Made by a program: the position numbers and the translations under genes. The notes below the pieces were generated by a model, which worked only from the letters and a program-made list of their open reading frames with translations, made no database searches and was not told where the DNA came from. Below, piece after piece: positions 37,675 to 45,008 of a stretch of DNA of 64,000 bases. Each line of letters opens with the position of its first letter. The first letter of the stretch is position 1. Source of the stretch: Calothrix brevissima NIES-22 (GTDB taxonomy: Bacteria; Cyanobacteriota; Cyanobacteriia; Cyanobacteriales; Nostocaceae); NCBI RefSeq assembly GCF_002367995.1, contig NZ_AP018207.1, positions 5,135,963-5,199,962 of the forward strand, in the 5' to 3' direction.

Positions 37675-37789
37675 AAAAACCTTGCAACCAAGCGGGTTTC
37701 ACGTTAAGACAAAATAAGGGTACAGCATTGCTGTACCCTTATGAATCGCTGATATTTTATCTCAGTCAGAATTGTGGATATCTAGGAAT

Positions 37790-38965
37790 TTAATATTCGG
37801 GAACGGAAGAATCTACTTCTCGACTCCAAGCGGTGATTCCGCCTTTAACGTTTGTACCGACAATTCCTGCATCTTTAAGAATGCTCAGGGCTTTTGCCGA
37901 TCGCCCGCCCATTTTACAATGAGCAATTAAGCGGTGTCCGTTGAGGATTTCTTTGACTTGTTGCACGCCATTGCCATTTTCAATATCTGGTAATGGAACT
38001 AATACTGAACCAGGTATTTTGGCGATTTCGTATTCATGGGGATTGCGCACATCTAACAGTACAAAATCTTTTGCACCGCTATCTAATAACTGTTTCAATT
38101 CTGTCACAGTCATTTCTTGAATTTCTTGCTGCTGTTTGGCTTCCTCGGCTTTCGCTTGGGGAATACCGCAGAATTCTTCGTAGTCTATCAGTTTTTCAAT
38201 TACTGGGCGAATCGGGTTTGGACGCAGTTTCAATTCGCGGAATTTCATTTCCAATGCATTGTATAGCAGCAGTCTTCCGCTTAAGGTGTTACCTTGTCCG
38301 AGGATAATTTTGACAGTTTCTGTGGCTTGGATCACGCCAATAATTCCCGGCAATATGCCTAACACCCCACCTTCTGCACAGGAGGGAACCATTCCTGGTG
38401 GTGGTGGTTCGGGATACAAGTCACGATAATTCGGCCCGCCTTCATAGTTAAATACGGTGGCTTGTCCTTCAAAGCGGAATATGGAACCGTAGACGTTAGG
38501 CTTGTTGAGCAGTACGCAAGCGTCGTTAACTAAATATCTGGTGGGGAAGTTATCAGTTCCGTCAACGACAATATCATAGGGTTCCAAAATACTCAGGGCA
38601 TTTTCGGAACTCAGGCGCACTTCATGCAAATCAACTTGACAAAAGGGGTTAATTTCGAGAATTCTATCTTTAGCTGATTGAATTTTCGGTTTACCTACCC
38701 AGGATGTACCGTGAATTACTTGGCGTTGCAAGTTCGATGTATCAACCACATCGAAATCAACTATACCAATGCGTCCTACACCCGCAGCTGCTAAATATAA
38801 CAGCAGTGGCGCACCGAGTCCACCTGTACCGATACAGAGTACACTGGCGGCTTTGAGGCGTTTTTGCCCTTCTAGCCCTACTTCCGGCAAAATTAGGTGA
38901 CGGGAGTAACGTTCGTAATCGTCTTTGGTTAACTGGATTTCTTCCAGATTGGGATTGAGCGACAT
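37790..38965 (-). CDS. moeB: MoeB/ThiF-type adenylyltransferase with C-terminal rhodanese domain
   Basis: A 391-residue E1-like enzyme. Residues 1-270 are the ThiF/MoeB core: GTGGLGAPLLLYLAAAGVGRIGIVDFDVVDTSNLQRQVIH, DGTDNFPTRYLVND. Residues about 285-391 are a rhodanese domain (FVLLDVRNPHEYEIAKIPGS; catalytic Cys in HCKMGGRSAKALS). It activates a ubiquitin-like sulfur carrier such as MoaD or ThiS. The start ATG at 38965 (MSLNPNLEEIQL) lies just outside an 18-bp repeat (38943-38960) that is also at 43601-43618; the start codon itself is supplied by the inserted integrative element. Confidence 0.94.
   Translation of the reverse strand: MSLNPNLEEIQLTKDDYERYSRHLILPEVGLEGQKRLKAASVLCIGTGGLGAPLLLYLAAAGVGRIGIVDFDVVDTSNLQRQVIHGTSWVGKPKIQSAKDRILEINPFCQVDLHEVRLSSENALSILEPYDIVVDGTDNFPTRYLVNDACVLLNKPNVYGSIFRFEGQATVFNYEGGPNYRDLYPEPPPPGMVPSCAEGGVLGILPGIIGVIQATETVKIILGQGNTLSGRLLLYNALEMKFRELKLRPNPIRPVIEKLIDYEEFCGIPQAKAEEAKQQQEIQEMTVTELKQLLDSGAKDFVLLDVRNPHEYEIAKIPGSVLVPLPDIENGNGVQQVKEILNGHRLIAHCKMGGRSAKALSILKDAGIVGTNVKGGITAWSREVDSSVPEY
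38943..38960. other. attL-like 18-bp core at the moeB 5' end
   Basis: TCCAGATTGGGATTGAGC, identical to 43601-43618. On the coding strand it encodes LNPNL of MoeB codons 3-7. Sequences on either side differ from the other copy, as expected for a site-specific recombination core. The true exchange point within it is unknown. Confidence 0.85.
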
Positions 38966-39203
38966 AATGTATACCAATACTTTCAGCGTTTAATCTAGTA
39001 TTTCTAGTACCAAAATAGTAATTTAAGCATTAAAGCAGTTTTAAACGCCTTGTGTCGTAGCTTTTTGGCTAGTAATATTCTAGTTTACTACTAGGTAGTA
39101 CATATCTCACCCTCAACCCTAAGAACTGAGGTTAAAGGTATATCTCTCAACCGCTTAAGCATTAGCAATATTTTCACTCAACACAAGCACTCTGGACAGT
39201 TCA

Positions 39204-39235
39204 ATCAAACGTTTTGATTTTGTTACACATTCAAG
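39204..39235. repeat. 32-bp direct repeat, copy 1
   Basis: ATCAAACGTTTTGATTTTGT followed by TACACATTCAAG; 28 of 32 bases match copy 2 at 39606-39637. Both are upstream of the 140-residue ORF in the integrative element, possibly a regulator binding site. Confidence 0.8.
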
Positions 39236-39540
39236 CTAGAATAGTAAAGGCTAGAACAAGCCAGTAAATTGAATAATTTCTCCCATGCCACGACCGGGAT
39301 GAGATTTTTCATAGAGTTATAGAGATACAGAATACGGGATATGGTAATTGCGATTTATGAGTCGTGGTTAGTGTGATGTAGAAATTTGTTGCACAAACTT
39401 GTTTCACAGTTTCATAGCCATTAATAGATAAGCATTGTGAGCATTTTAGTAGTGATGCCACTAGCACTTAGTTATCTGTTATCTGCTATAGGGAAGATAT
39501 TCTAATTACCTGCTATATAGCCATATAAAGCTTATGTCTG

Positions 39541-39570
39541 GATTTGTTAGACAAATTGTTTAACAATTTT
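39541..39570. repeat. Double-dyad repeat, copy A (inverted orientation)
   Basis: Contains ATTTGTTAGACAAAT and AAATTGTTTAACAATTT, two overlapping dyads. It is the reverse complement, with one mismatch, of copies B (40119-40147) and C (42169-42197). It lies about 105 bp upstream of the 140-residue ORF. Confidence 0.85.
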
Positions 39571-39605
39571 CTATATAAGCTAAACATAGTCACCTGGATG
39601 GTTAT

Positions 39606-39637
39606 ATCAAACGTCTTGATTCTGTTACAGAATCAAG
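39606..39637. repeat. 32-bp direct repeat, copy 2
   Basis: ATCAAACGTCTTGATTCTGT then TACAGAATCAAG; it includes the near-perfect dyad TTGATTCTG-T-TACAGAATCAA. It ends 37 bp before the start of the 140-residue ORF, a good position for an operator. Confidence 0.8.
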
Positions 39638-39674
39638 TTAATGTATTTACAGGATACATTACAACGTTGAATCA

Positions 39675-40097
39675 ATGAATAAATACCTAGTGGAGTTAAA
39701 GCACTCTACCACTGATGACATGCTACTTGTCCAGCTAGAAAGTGACTCACTAGAGAATGCTGGCGACAATGCATTAAAAGCTAATCCTGATTATGAATTA
39801 GTCAAGGTTAAGCATACTCATGGTGGTAAAAGAACTGGCGCTGGTAGGGCTGGTAAGTGGGGCGATGGCGTTAAGACTCAGGTTTACAGATTACCGCCTA
39901 CTATTGGTGACAAAGCTGAAGATATAGTTAGTGAACTGGAGATGATTAACCATATCCTTGAAAGCTGGCAATCAGAAGTTGATAGATCAAAATCCAGGTC
40001 AGATAGTGGTCAGCCTTCAGCGCGTTATGAACATGTTGCTCAACTGCTAGATGACTTAAAAAAGGCTATGAAAGTAACTGGTGAGAAGCTAGTGTAA
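39675..40097 (+). CDS. 140-residue hypothetical protein of the integrative element
   Basis: ATG 39675; protein begins MNKYLVELKHSTTDD. A central stretch HGGKRTGAGRAGKWGDGVKTQVYRLPPTIGDKAEDIVSELE resembles the GGxRxGAGRK motif seen in small DNA-binding phage/plasmid proteins followed by a short basic-to-hydrophobic helix. The C-terminus is charged. No catalytic motif is visible. Operator-like direct repeats lie upstream, and copy B of the double-dyad repeat lies 21 bp after its stop. Possibly a small regulator; function unknown. Confidence 0.6.
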   Translation: MNKYLVELKHSTTDDMLLVQLESDSLENAGDNALKANPDYELVKVKHTHGGKRTGAGRAGKWGDGVKTQVYRLPPTIGDKAEDIVSELEMINHILESWQSEVDRSKSRSDSGQPSARYEHVAQLLDDLKKAMKVTGEKLV

Positions 40098-40118
40098 GTT
40101 GCAGTAACAGTTATCTCT

Positions 40119-40147
40119 AAAATTGTTAAACAATTTGTTTAACAAAT
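40119..40147. repeat. Double-dyad repeat, copy B
   Basis: 29 bp identical to copy C (42169-42197): AAATTGTTAAACAATTT dyad overlapped by ATTTGTTTAACAAAT. Located 21 bp after the 140-residue ORF. Confidence 0.9.
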
Positions 40148-40228
40148 ATCACTAACAGAGATACAGCTAAAGGCTAACAATTCTTATATAGCTAACTAGT
40201 TATATTGAAGACATTTAAACCAACAAAT

Positions 40229-40263
40229 AATAACCCCGTCTTATGTTGCTAGACGGGGTTATT
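40229..40263. terminator. Strong 13-bp stem terminator between convergent element genes
   Basis: AATAACCCCGTCT (40229-40241) pairs exactly with AGACGGGGTTATT (40251-40263). It lies between the plus-strand 140-residue ORF and the minus-strand small ORF and could serve both directions. Confidence 0.9.
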
Positions 40264-40280
40264 TAATGTGTACAGATGGA

Positions 40281-40421
40281 TTAATTGCAGTATAGCTTAC
40301 TTAGCAAGATATCCTTTACTAAAGATATTTGTTGCTTATTTTCACGTTTTAATTCAGCTAATTCTTTTTCAATTTCAGCTATTTGTTTAAGTTGTTCAGG
40401 CGACAAGGTTTTAGCTTTCAT
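40281..40421 (-). CDS. 46-residue small ORF after the KfrA-like gene
   Basis: ATG 40421, stop TAA 40281: protein MKAKTLSPEQLKQIAEIEKE then a Leu/Glu/Lys-rich helix ending in LSKLYCN. Predicted as a single amphipathic coiled coil. It is on the same strand and 19 bp downstream of the KfrA-like gene stop (40441), so it may be co-transcribed. Its short size makes the call tentative; no family is recognised. Confidence 0.5.
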   Translation of the reverse strand: MKAKTLSPEQLKQIAEIEKELAELKRENKQQISLVKDILLSKLYCN

Positions 40422-40440
40422 TTTTTAATTCCTGTTTTTA

Positions 40441-40929
40441 CTAGCTTGCGGACATTCCGTTTAATATTGCTTTTATGTGAGATTCTAAGCTGTCTATTTT
40501 AGCTTGCTTCTCTTCAGACCTTTCTAGGAGTTCATTATAAAGTCTTCTCAATTCATCCAATCTAAAAACACTTTGCTCTGATATTTCCAATCTCTCTTGA
40601 TATGATTCAATTACTTTTTCTAATTCAACAATTTTTTCATTGTCAGATATTAGTTCATATTTTTGACAGAAAGTATTCCAGAGTGCCTGACTCAATTCAC
40701 CTTCTCCAATCAGTTTTTTAATTGCTTCAGGCATAGGATAATTTTTTGCTGGAGCATCGTTGTCTTCTCTGTCTTTCCATTCCTTCAGAAACTTGCCAAT
40801 AGTGGTATATGAACCATAACCAGTCTCTTTTCTAATCTTCTCTTGAGTAACTATCACTCCTTTTGCAAATAGCTCATCGGCAACTTTCCAGACTAATTCT
40901 TTTGTGACTCTTTGGCTTGACCTTTCCAT
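40441..40929 (-). CDS. KfrA-like DNA-binding protein
   Basis: A 162-residue protein. The N-terminal DNA-binding domain (about 1-65: SSQRVTKELVWKVADELFAKGVIVTQEKIRKETGYGSYTTIGKFLKEWKDRE) matches the KfrA_N pattern from plasmid-encoded KfrA. The C-terminal half (about 95-155) is a coiled coil (NEKIVELEKVIESYQERLEISEQ). KfrA autoregulates its promoter on plasmids; here it is inside an integrated element. Operator-like dyads lie upstream at 40944-40975 and 40991-41017. Function in this element is inferred, not shown. Confidence 0.8.
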   Translation of the reverse strand: MERSSQRVTKELVWKVADELFAKGVIVTQEKIRKETGYGSYTTIGKFLKEWKDREDNDAPAKNYPMPEAIKKLIGEGELSQALWNTFCQKYELISDNEKIVELEKVIESYQERLEISEQSVFRLDELRRLYNELLERSEEKQAKIDSLESHIKAILNGMSAS

Positions 40930-40943
40930 GTCTTTCCATCTGT

Positions 40944-40975
40944 AGTGTATTGTATTATACGTATTTTAATACACT
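40944..40975. promoter_or_regulatory. Candidate KfrA operator dyad 1
   Basis: Ends AGTGTATT and AATACACT are inverted around a GTATTATACGTATTTT centre, 15-46 bp upstream of the KfrA-like start codon. A second dyad (40991-41017) shares the motif AGTGTATTGTATT. Confidence 0.55.
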
Positions 40976-40990
40976 TGTACTATGATGTCT

Positions 40991-41017
40991 AGTGTATTGT
41001 ATTGTATTACATACACT
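40991..41017. promoter_or_regulatory. Candidate KfrA operator dyad 2
   Basis: AGTGTATTGTATTGTATTAC with ATACACT completing an inverted repeat, about 62-88 bp upstream of the KfrA-like start. The neighbouring gap to 41459 has no further gene; a short GGAGCC/GGCTCC hairpin is at about 41105-41125. Confidence 0.5.
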
Positions 41018-41459
41018 TTGATACAGTTCTGAGATGCGACTTTAGCTATCTGCCAGTTAAGCGTCACTCTTAGCCTTATTCGTTATATCCCCATAAATAA
41101 ACAAGGAGCCTTTGTGTCAGGCTCCCCTTGAGCAATTCTGTAAGGTACATTCCATTTCTATGATACTGGAATTTCCGCTATAAGCTAGAGCCATAATGAG
41201 TAATATTGCTTAATATTGATTTAATCTGTGCTAAATAGTGTTTTATTGCCCTATTTACTATTAATTAGCTTTTTTATGAATATTTCTACTTGAGGAACTG
41301 TACTGTACTGTACTACACACAGTTAATACAGTTTGTGAGTGAGCTTATGGTAAAAACTACCATTATTATTTGGCGACTGTTGGCTACTTGATGGTTAACG
41401 CAGTGTTTTTTACGCCGGAATGGGTAAACCGTTCGGGTGTTTTTCCGTGGTTATTGTAG

Positions 41460-41645
41460 CTAGCCTTCTGATTGCTTGTTTCTGTCCAGTTTCTCTTGTA
41501 TGGCATCCCGGCAAAACTGAGCAGGGTTATCTTGTTGCTGTATTGCTTCCTTCATTTCCTTAGTTGCCCTAAAAGTCACATTCTCTGTTAAATCCCTACT
41601 CGGTGGATTGTCAAAATTTTCTGGTTTACCCTTGCGTCCTGACAT
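41460..41645 (-). CDS. Small ribbon-helix-helix-like protein
   Basis: A 61-residue protein: SGRKGKPENFDNPPSRDLTENVTFRATKEMKEAIQQQ then DNPAQFCRDAIQEKLDRN. The ENVTFRATKEMKEAI...FCRDAI pattern resembles an RHH DNA-binding fold, as found in small regulators or antitoxins on mobile elements. No toxin is next to it. The divergent SAP-like ORF starts 58 bp away, so it may regulate a shared promoter. Confidence 0.55.
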   Translation of the reverse strand: MSGRKGKPENFDNPPSRDLTENVTFRATKEMKEAIQQQDNPAQFCRDAIQEKLDRNKQSEG

Positions 41646-41703
41646 TGTTTAGAAAAGTAAATATGACTTTAATTCGGTGCTTGCGTCGGTTTACAGTTAT
41701 TAA

Positions 41704-42153
41704 TTGGTAGGTAAACCAGCCTGGAAAACTTGTTACCTACCAAATCCACCATTAGAAAATGGACAGTACCATTTTATGTTTACAAGGGAAGAATTAGAAG
41801 GCTTAAGCGTCAGGAAGTTGCGCAACTTGTGCCATCGCTATCACATGCAGAATGTGAACTCGACACTTAGTAAAAATAAAATCATCTATCTGATGACATT
41901 CTGCCAGACTGCTATCAATCAGTTCCGACAAGGTAAAGGTTTAAAATCGCCTGGATTAGCTAGCATCGAATCTCTCGCCAAGATAATTGAGCAAATGAAT
42001 ACACCTACTGATGAACAGAAGGGACTAGTTAATTTTTCACTTGATGATGACCGGAGAATGCAAGGGCAAGATGGAATAGACCAAGAGAAATTAATCAGAT
42101 TGGGTACTGCGCATATCTTACTTGAGAAGGCTTATAAGCTGCTAAGTGAGTAG
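41704..42153 (+). CDS. SAP-like hypothetical protein of the integrative element
   Basis: A protein of 149 residues from a TTG at 41704, or 125 from ATG 41776 (MFTREELEGLSVRKLRNLC). The segment LEGLSVRKLRNLCHRYHMQNVNSTLSKNKIIYLMT resembles a SAP/LEM-like DNA-binding helix-loop-helix. The C-terminal part is helical. Copy C of the double-dyad repeat begins 15 bp after its stop. Function unknown. Confidence 0.55.
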   Translation: MVGKPAWKTCYLPNPPLENGQYHFMFTREELEGLSVRKLRNLCHRYHMQNVNSTLSKNKIIYLMTFCQTAINQFRQGKGLKSPGLASIESLAKIIEQMNTPTDEQKGLVNFSLDDDRRMQGQDGIDQEKLIRLGTAHILLEKAYKLLSE

Positions 42154-42168
42154 GGAGAGATGATCTAA

Positions 42169-42197
42169 AAAATTGTTAAACAATTTGTTTAACAAAT
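42169..42197. repeat. Double-dyad repeat, copy C
   Basis: 29 bp identical to copy B (40119-40147), in the same orientation, 15 bp after the SAP-like ORF. Confidence 0.9.
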
Positions 42198-42224
42198 CTA
42201 GAAAACAGTTCTAGAGACACAAAA

Positions 42225-42250
42225 AAAGAGAGTAGAAATACTCTCTTTAA
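42225..42250. terminator. Bidirectional terminator
   Basis: AAAGAGAGTA, GAAA loop, TACTCTCTTT (42225-42248), A-rich on the left and T-rich on the right. It separates the SAP-like ORF from the integrase gene, which end here from opposite directions. Confidence 0.85.
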
Positions 42251-42270
42251 GTTTTTATGCTTAGTTAGGT

Positions 42271-43521
42271 TTAAATATCCGCTAATTCTCTTTGCTTATC
42301 TGGTTGTAAATAATGTTTCATTATCTTATCTACACTTGTCCCACAAACATCAGCTATTAATGCTAAGTCTGTACCATTATTGGCTTGAATACTGATGAAA
42401 GTATGCCTAGTTGAGTATGGTTTAAGATATTGAAGTTTCCCCTCGTTAGCTAATGTTGTAACAATTCCGTTGTAAACTCTTCCTTCACTGTATTTTTTAT
42501 CCCAAACTCCAGCTAAAGTATCTAATGAAACTCGTTTACCATTTAGTTTTGTAAACAACAAATCTGTATCAGAACAGTTATTAGTAGCTGTTTTTAACCT
42601 ATCTATTAACATGGCTAAACGGGAATTTTTCTTGAACTTAAAAATGCGAATAACATTAGTTTTTGTCTCTTTAATTTCTTTGCTAACAGAACTATAAGCA
42701 TCCTCAAAGCGTATCCAACCCTTGTCTAAATTAATATGTCTCCATTCAAGGGCAAAGGCTTCGCCAGGTCTACAACCTGTAAGAAATAAAAATTCTATTA
42801 ATTCTGCTAATTTTCTGAATGATGGTTTTTGAGAAGAATAAAAAGAGTTAATTATCAAATCTCTTTCTTTGATAGTATATGCTCTACAATCTTCTTCTTC
42901 TTGTAATTGCTTTGATTTTTTTTGTGGTTTATAAAATTTCTTTATTTCTGCAAAATAATCTTTTTTTAGTGTGCCGTTATTTATGGCTCTTTGGGACATT
43001 GAACTTAAAGCACCAAATAGTTTACCGATTGAATCGGAGTTAGTGCGTCTAGCACACAAATCATCTATTATTGTTTGGGCTAAATCTTCTGTGAGTGGTT
43101 TATTTAAATAGTTTTTTAACAAGGAACCAAAACTTCCTTCATATCTTCCTATGCGTGTACCGTTTGATATCTGCTTAGTGTCAATCTTCCAATCTACATA
43201 CTCTTGCCAAAGTTCTTTAAGAGTAGGAATGGGAAGGCTACCTGGAAGATTTACAACATTGCTTTTGAGTTCAAGATACTTGTTTAAAGTAGGGTCAAAA
43301 TTAATACCATTCTGGTAATCAATATCTTCTTGAATTCGTCGTGTTATTCCTTCAGCCCAATTTCTATTATCATCTGTATCACTTCTTCCCAGTCCTATAT
43401 ATTTTTGTCTTTTTCCGTAAAACTGTTGAGAGACACGACTGCTAAATTGTAATCGTAGAGAACCTTTGTCAACTCCTAATCTCACATCTGTTTGCTTGCT
43501 GGATTCTTGCTTACTGTACAT
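42271..43521 (-). CDS. Tyrosine site-specific integrase
   Basis: A 416-residue phage-type integrase. Catalytic residues: Arg251 in TGCRPGEAFALEW, Lys287 near KTN, the box YSTRHTF with Arg372 (Tyr369 replaces the usual His), His373, and nucleophile Tyr404 in IMKHYLQP. The N-terminal half (about 1-200) holds the arm/core-binding regions. The start is 80 bp inside the right-hand att repeat, typical for an integrase beside its attachment site. It is the enzyme expected to have placed the element in moeB. Confidence 0.93.
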   Translation of the reverse strand: MYSKQESSKQTDVRLGVDKGSLRLQFSSRVSQQFYGKRQKYIGLGRSDTDDNRNWAEGITRRIQEDIDYQNGINFDPTLNKYLELKSNVVNLPGSLPIPTLKELWQEYVDWKIDTKQISNGTRIGRYEGSFGSLLKNYLNKPLTEDLAQTIIDDLCARRTNSDSIGKLFGALSSMSQRAINNGTLKKDYFAEIKKFYKPQKKSKQLQEEEDCRAYTIKERDLIINSFYSSQKPSFRKLAELIEFLFLTGCRPGEAFALEWRHINLDKGWIRFEDAYSSVSKEIKETKTNVIRIFKFKKNSRLAMLIDRLKTATNNCSDTDLLFTKLNGKRVSLDTLAGVWDKKYSEGRVYNGIVTTLANEGKLQYLKPYSTRHTFISIQANNGTDLALIADVCGTSVDKIMKHYLQPDKQRELADI

Positions 43522-43600
43522 TGCTAGTATTTTTCTAGTATTAGAGTACAGAAACTATTGTATAGCAAAGGCTTTCCATTGATTATTATTATTTGCTAAA

Positions 43601-43618
43601 TCCAGATTGGGATTGAGC
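43601..43618. other. attR-like 18-bp core with stranded moeB start
   Basis: TCCAGATTGGGATTGAGC, identical to 38943-38960. With the next two bases the minus strand reads ATG CTC AAT CCC AAT CTG, the apparent original moeB start (MLNPNL). The frame then departs from MoeB and stops within about 16 codons, so this is a stranded 5' gene scrap. Confidence 0.85.
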
Positions 43619-43686
43619 ATAGCAATTTTCAGTGGAGGGCGGATTATTTATCGTAGCGAAAAATGATATCCGTATCGATCGGTTGT

Positions 43687-44145
43687 TTAAATTATGTTGT
43701 TAATTACTTCTGGTTGGAATTGATGGTTGTCGTCTAGACTCCAGCTTTGGAGTGTTTCCGCTTTGCCTTTTTGAACGGAAACTATTATATACGAGTATTC
43801 CGGCCAAGCATAGAGGCGATCGCATTCTGAAGGTATGGCGGGTGCGTCGGGGTGGGAATGGTAAATCCCGATGATATTCAAAGCACAATCGCGGGCTGTT
43901 CTTTGTGCTTGTAACATAACTTGAGGTGCGATCGCATATCGTCGTCTTGGGGTATCCTGAGTGCGATCGCCTGGGAAATCATCTATAGTATTATTCCAGG
44001 CATTTTCTGTGGGTATCACTTCCACTACAGTTTTGCTTTCACTCATCCCGTGACCCAGGATTATACCGCAACATTCATCGGGGTAAGTACTTTCGGCGTG
44101 GCTGCGGATAATTTCTAGGTGTTGGGGAAGAATTCGCAGAATCAT
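43687..44145 (-). CDS. JAMM/M67-family metallopeptidase (Mov34/MPN/PAD-1 type)
   Basis: A 152-residue zinc peptidase domain: YPDECCGIILGH supplies the Glu, and YHSHPDAPAIPSECDRL gives the HxHx10D zinc motif. Such enzymes trim C-terminal extensions from small sulfur-carrier proteins. The stop is 66 bp before the stranded moeB start, so it was probably co-transcribed with moeB before the integrative element arrived. The start at 44145 abuts the four-helix-bundle gene stop. Confidence 0.93.
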   Translation of the reverse strand: MILRILPQHLEIIRSHAESTYPDECCGIILGHGMSESKTVVEVIPTENAWNNTIDDFPGDRTQDTPRRRYAIAPQVMLQAQRTARDCALNIIGIYHSHPDAPAIPSECDRLYAWPEYSYIIVSVQKGKAETLQSWSLDDNHQFQPEVINNII

Positions 44146-44504
44146 TAAAAATTGCGGCTAAGTTTCTCAATCGTATGTTCTAGTAATTCTTTCACTTCCA
44201 CGATACTGCTGACAAGGCGATCGTAATCTGAAGGTTGCACCAGTTCTAACTCATAACAAAGTAGCAGATAATATTCTAATTCTATGGCTGAATCTCTAGC
44301 CATTTCTAAAAAATCTAGTTTTTCCTCGATTTCTTCGCGGTGACTTCCCTGAGCAATTTTAATTGGAACAGCAGAAGCAGCTAAACGTATTTGTTGGGTT
44401 AAACCCAGTAATTCATCGTCGGGAAAATTTCTGGTTAAATCATAAATTGCTACTGTAAGTTCGTGGGCTTTATCCCAATCTGGAAGAGTTCTAAATTCTG
44501 ACAT
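44145..44504 (-). CDS. Four-helix-bundle protein (23S rRNA intervening-sequence type)
   Basis: A 119-residue helical protein: WDKAHELTVAIYDLTRNFPDDELLGLTQQIRLAASAVPIKIAQG, a typical four-helix-bundle family opening, and EKLDFLEMARDSAIELEYYLLL. Family members occur inside rRNA intervening sequences or alone, with no known enzymatic activity. Its stop touches the JAMM peptidase start, suggesting co-transcription. Confidence 0.88.
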   Translation of the reverse strand: MSEFRTLPDWDKAHELTVAIYDLTRNFPDDELLGLTQQIRLAASAVPIKIAQGSHREEIEEKLDFLEMARDSAIELEYYLLLCYELELVQPSDYDRLVSSIVEVKELLEHTIEKLSRNF

Positions 44505-44754
44505 CTTAAATTTATTAAAACTGCTGGTTGATAATGTGAGTCATGGTAGTGCTAAAAAACAGGATGTAATTCCTGAATACGAAATTATACTCACTGCTAA
44601 TACCCAGATTAACACTATGACACGCATGGTTAATGAGGCTTTGATTCTCAGATACATATTTTAATTGCATTCTATATATGTTAAAAAATTGACGTATTTT
44701 TTAACATACAGTTGATTGTAGGGATATCTTGGGTGTCACTACTTTTTAGGTGTC

Positions 44755-44879
44755 TATAGCAATCCTAAATCATTTATGAAATTTGCTAACTCTCAGTTTT
44801 TTCTCTCAACCTTGGCGTACTTGGCGTCTTGGCGGTTCATCAAAAAAAATATTTTCACAACTCAGATAGGATTGCTATA
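44755..44879. mobile_element. 125-bp MITE-like element
   Basis: Ends TATAGCAATCCTA (44755-44767) and TAGGATTGCTATA (44867-44879) are perfect 13-bp inverted repeats. The interior has CTTGGCGTACTTGGCGTC-type repeats. No ORF and no clear target duplication. It lies in the 986-bp gap between the four-helix-bundle gene and the carbonic anhydrase. Confidence 0.7.
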
Positions 44880-45008
44880 CATTCAATTACCAATTTGATT
44901 TGAGGATAAGTGCGTAGGCGTAACCTGCCTTCGGCATCGTAAAAAACAACAAAGCCTAGCTACACAGCCGCTTATTGTAAGACAGCGCCATTTTTGAGCC
45001 AGTAATCT

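Larger units (their letters stand above)
38961..43618. mobile_element. 4.66-kb integrative element inserted in moeB
   Basis: Bounded by 18-bp direct repeats (38943-38960 and 43601-43618). It carries an integrase gene whose start is 80 bp from the right-hand repeat, a KfrA-like regulator, two small RHH/hypothetical genes, a SAP-like ORF and a 46-residue ORF. The right-hand flank has ATGCTCAATCCCAATCTG, the apparent ancestral moeB start (ATG at 43618-43620), and the JAMM peptidase gene ends 66 bp beyond. Thus it probably broke a peptidase-moeB operon. No replication or packaging gene is recognised, so it is best described as a minimal integrative element or degraded genomic island. Confidence 0.85.

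Noticed and set aside
37502-37702. 66-residue reading frame upstream of moeB's stop
   Set aside because: It runs through a dispersed palindromic repeat and has a repeat-like composition.
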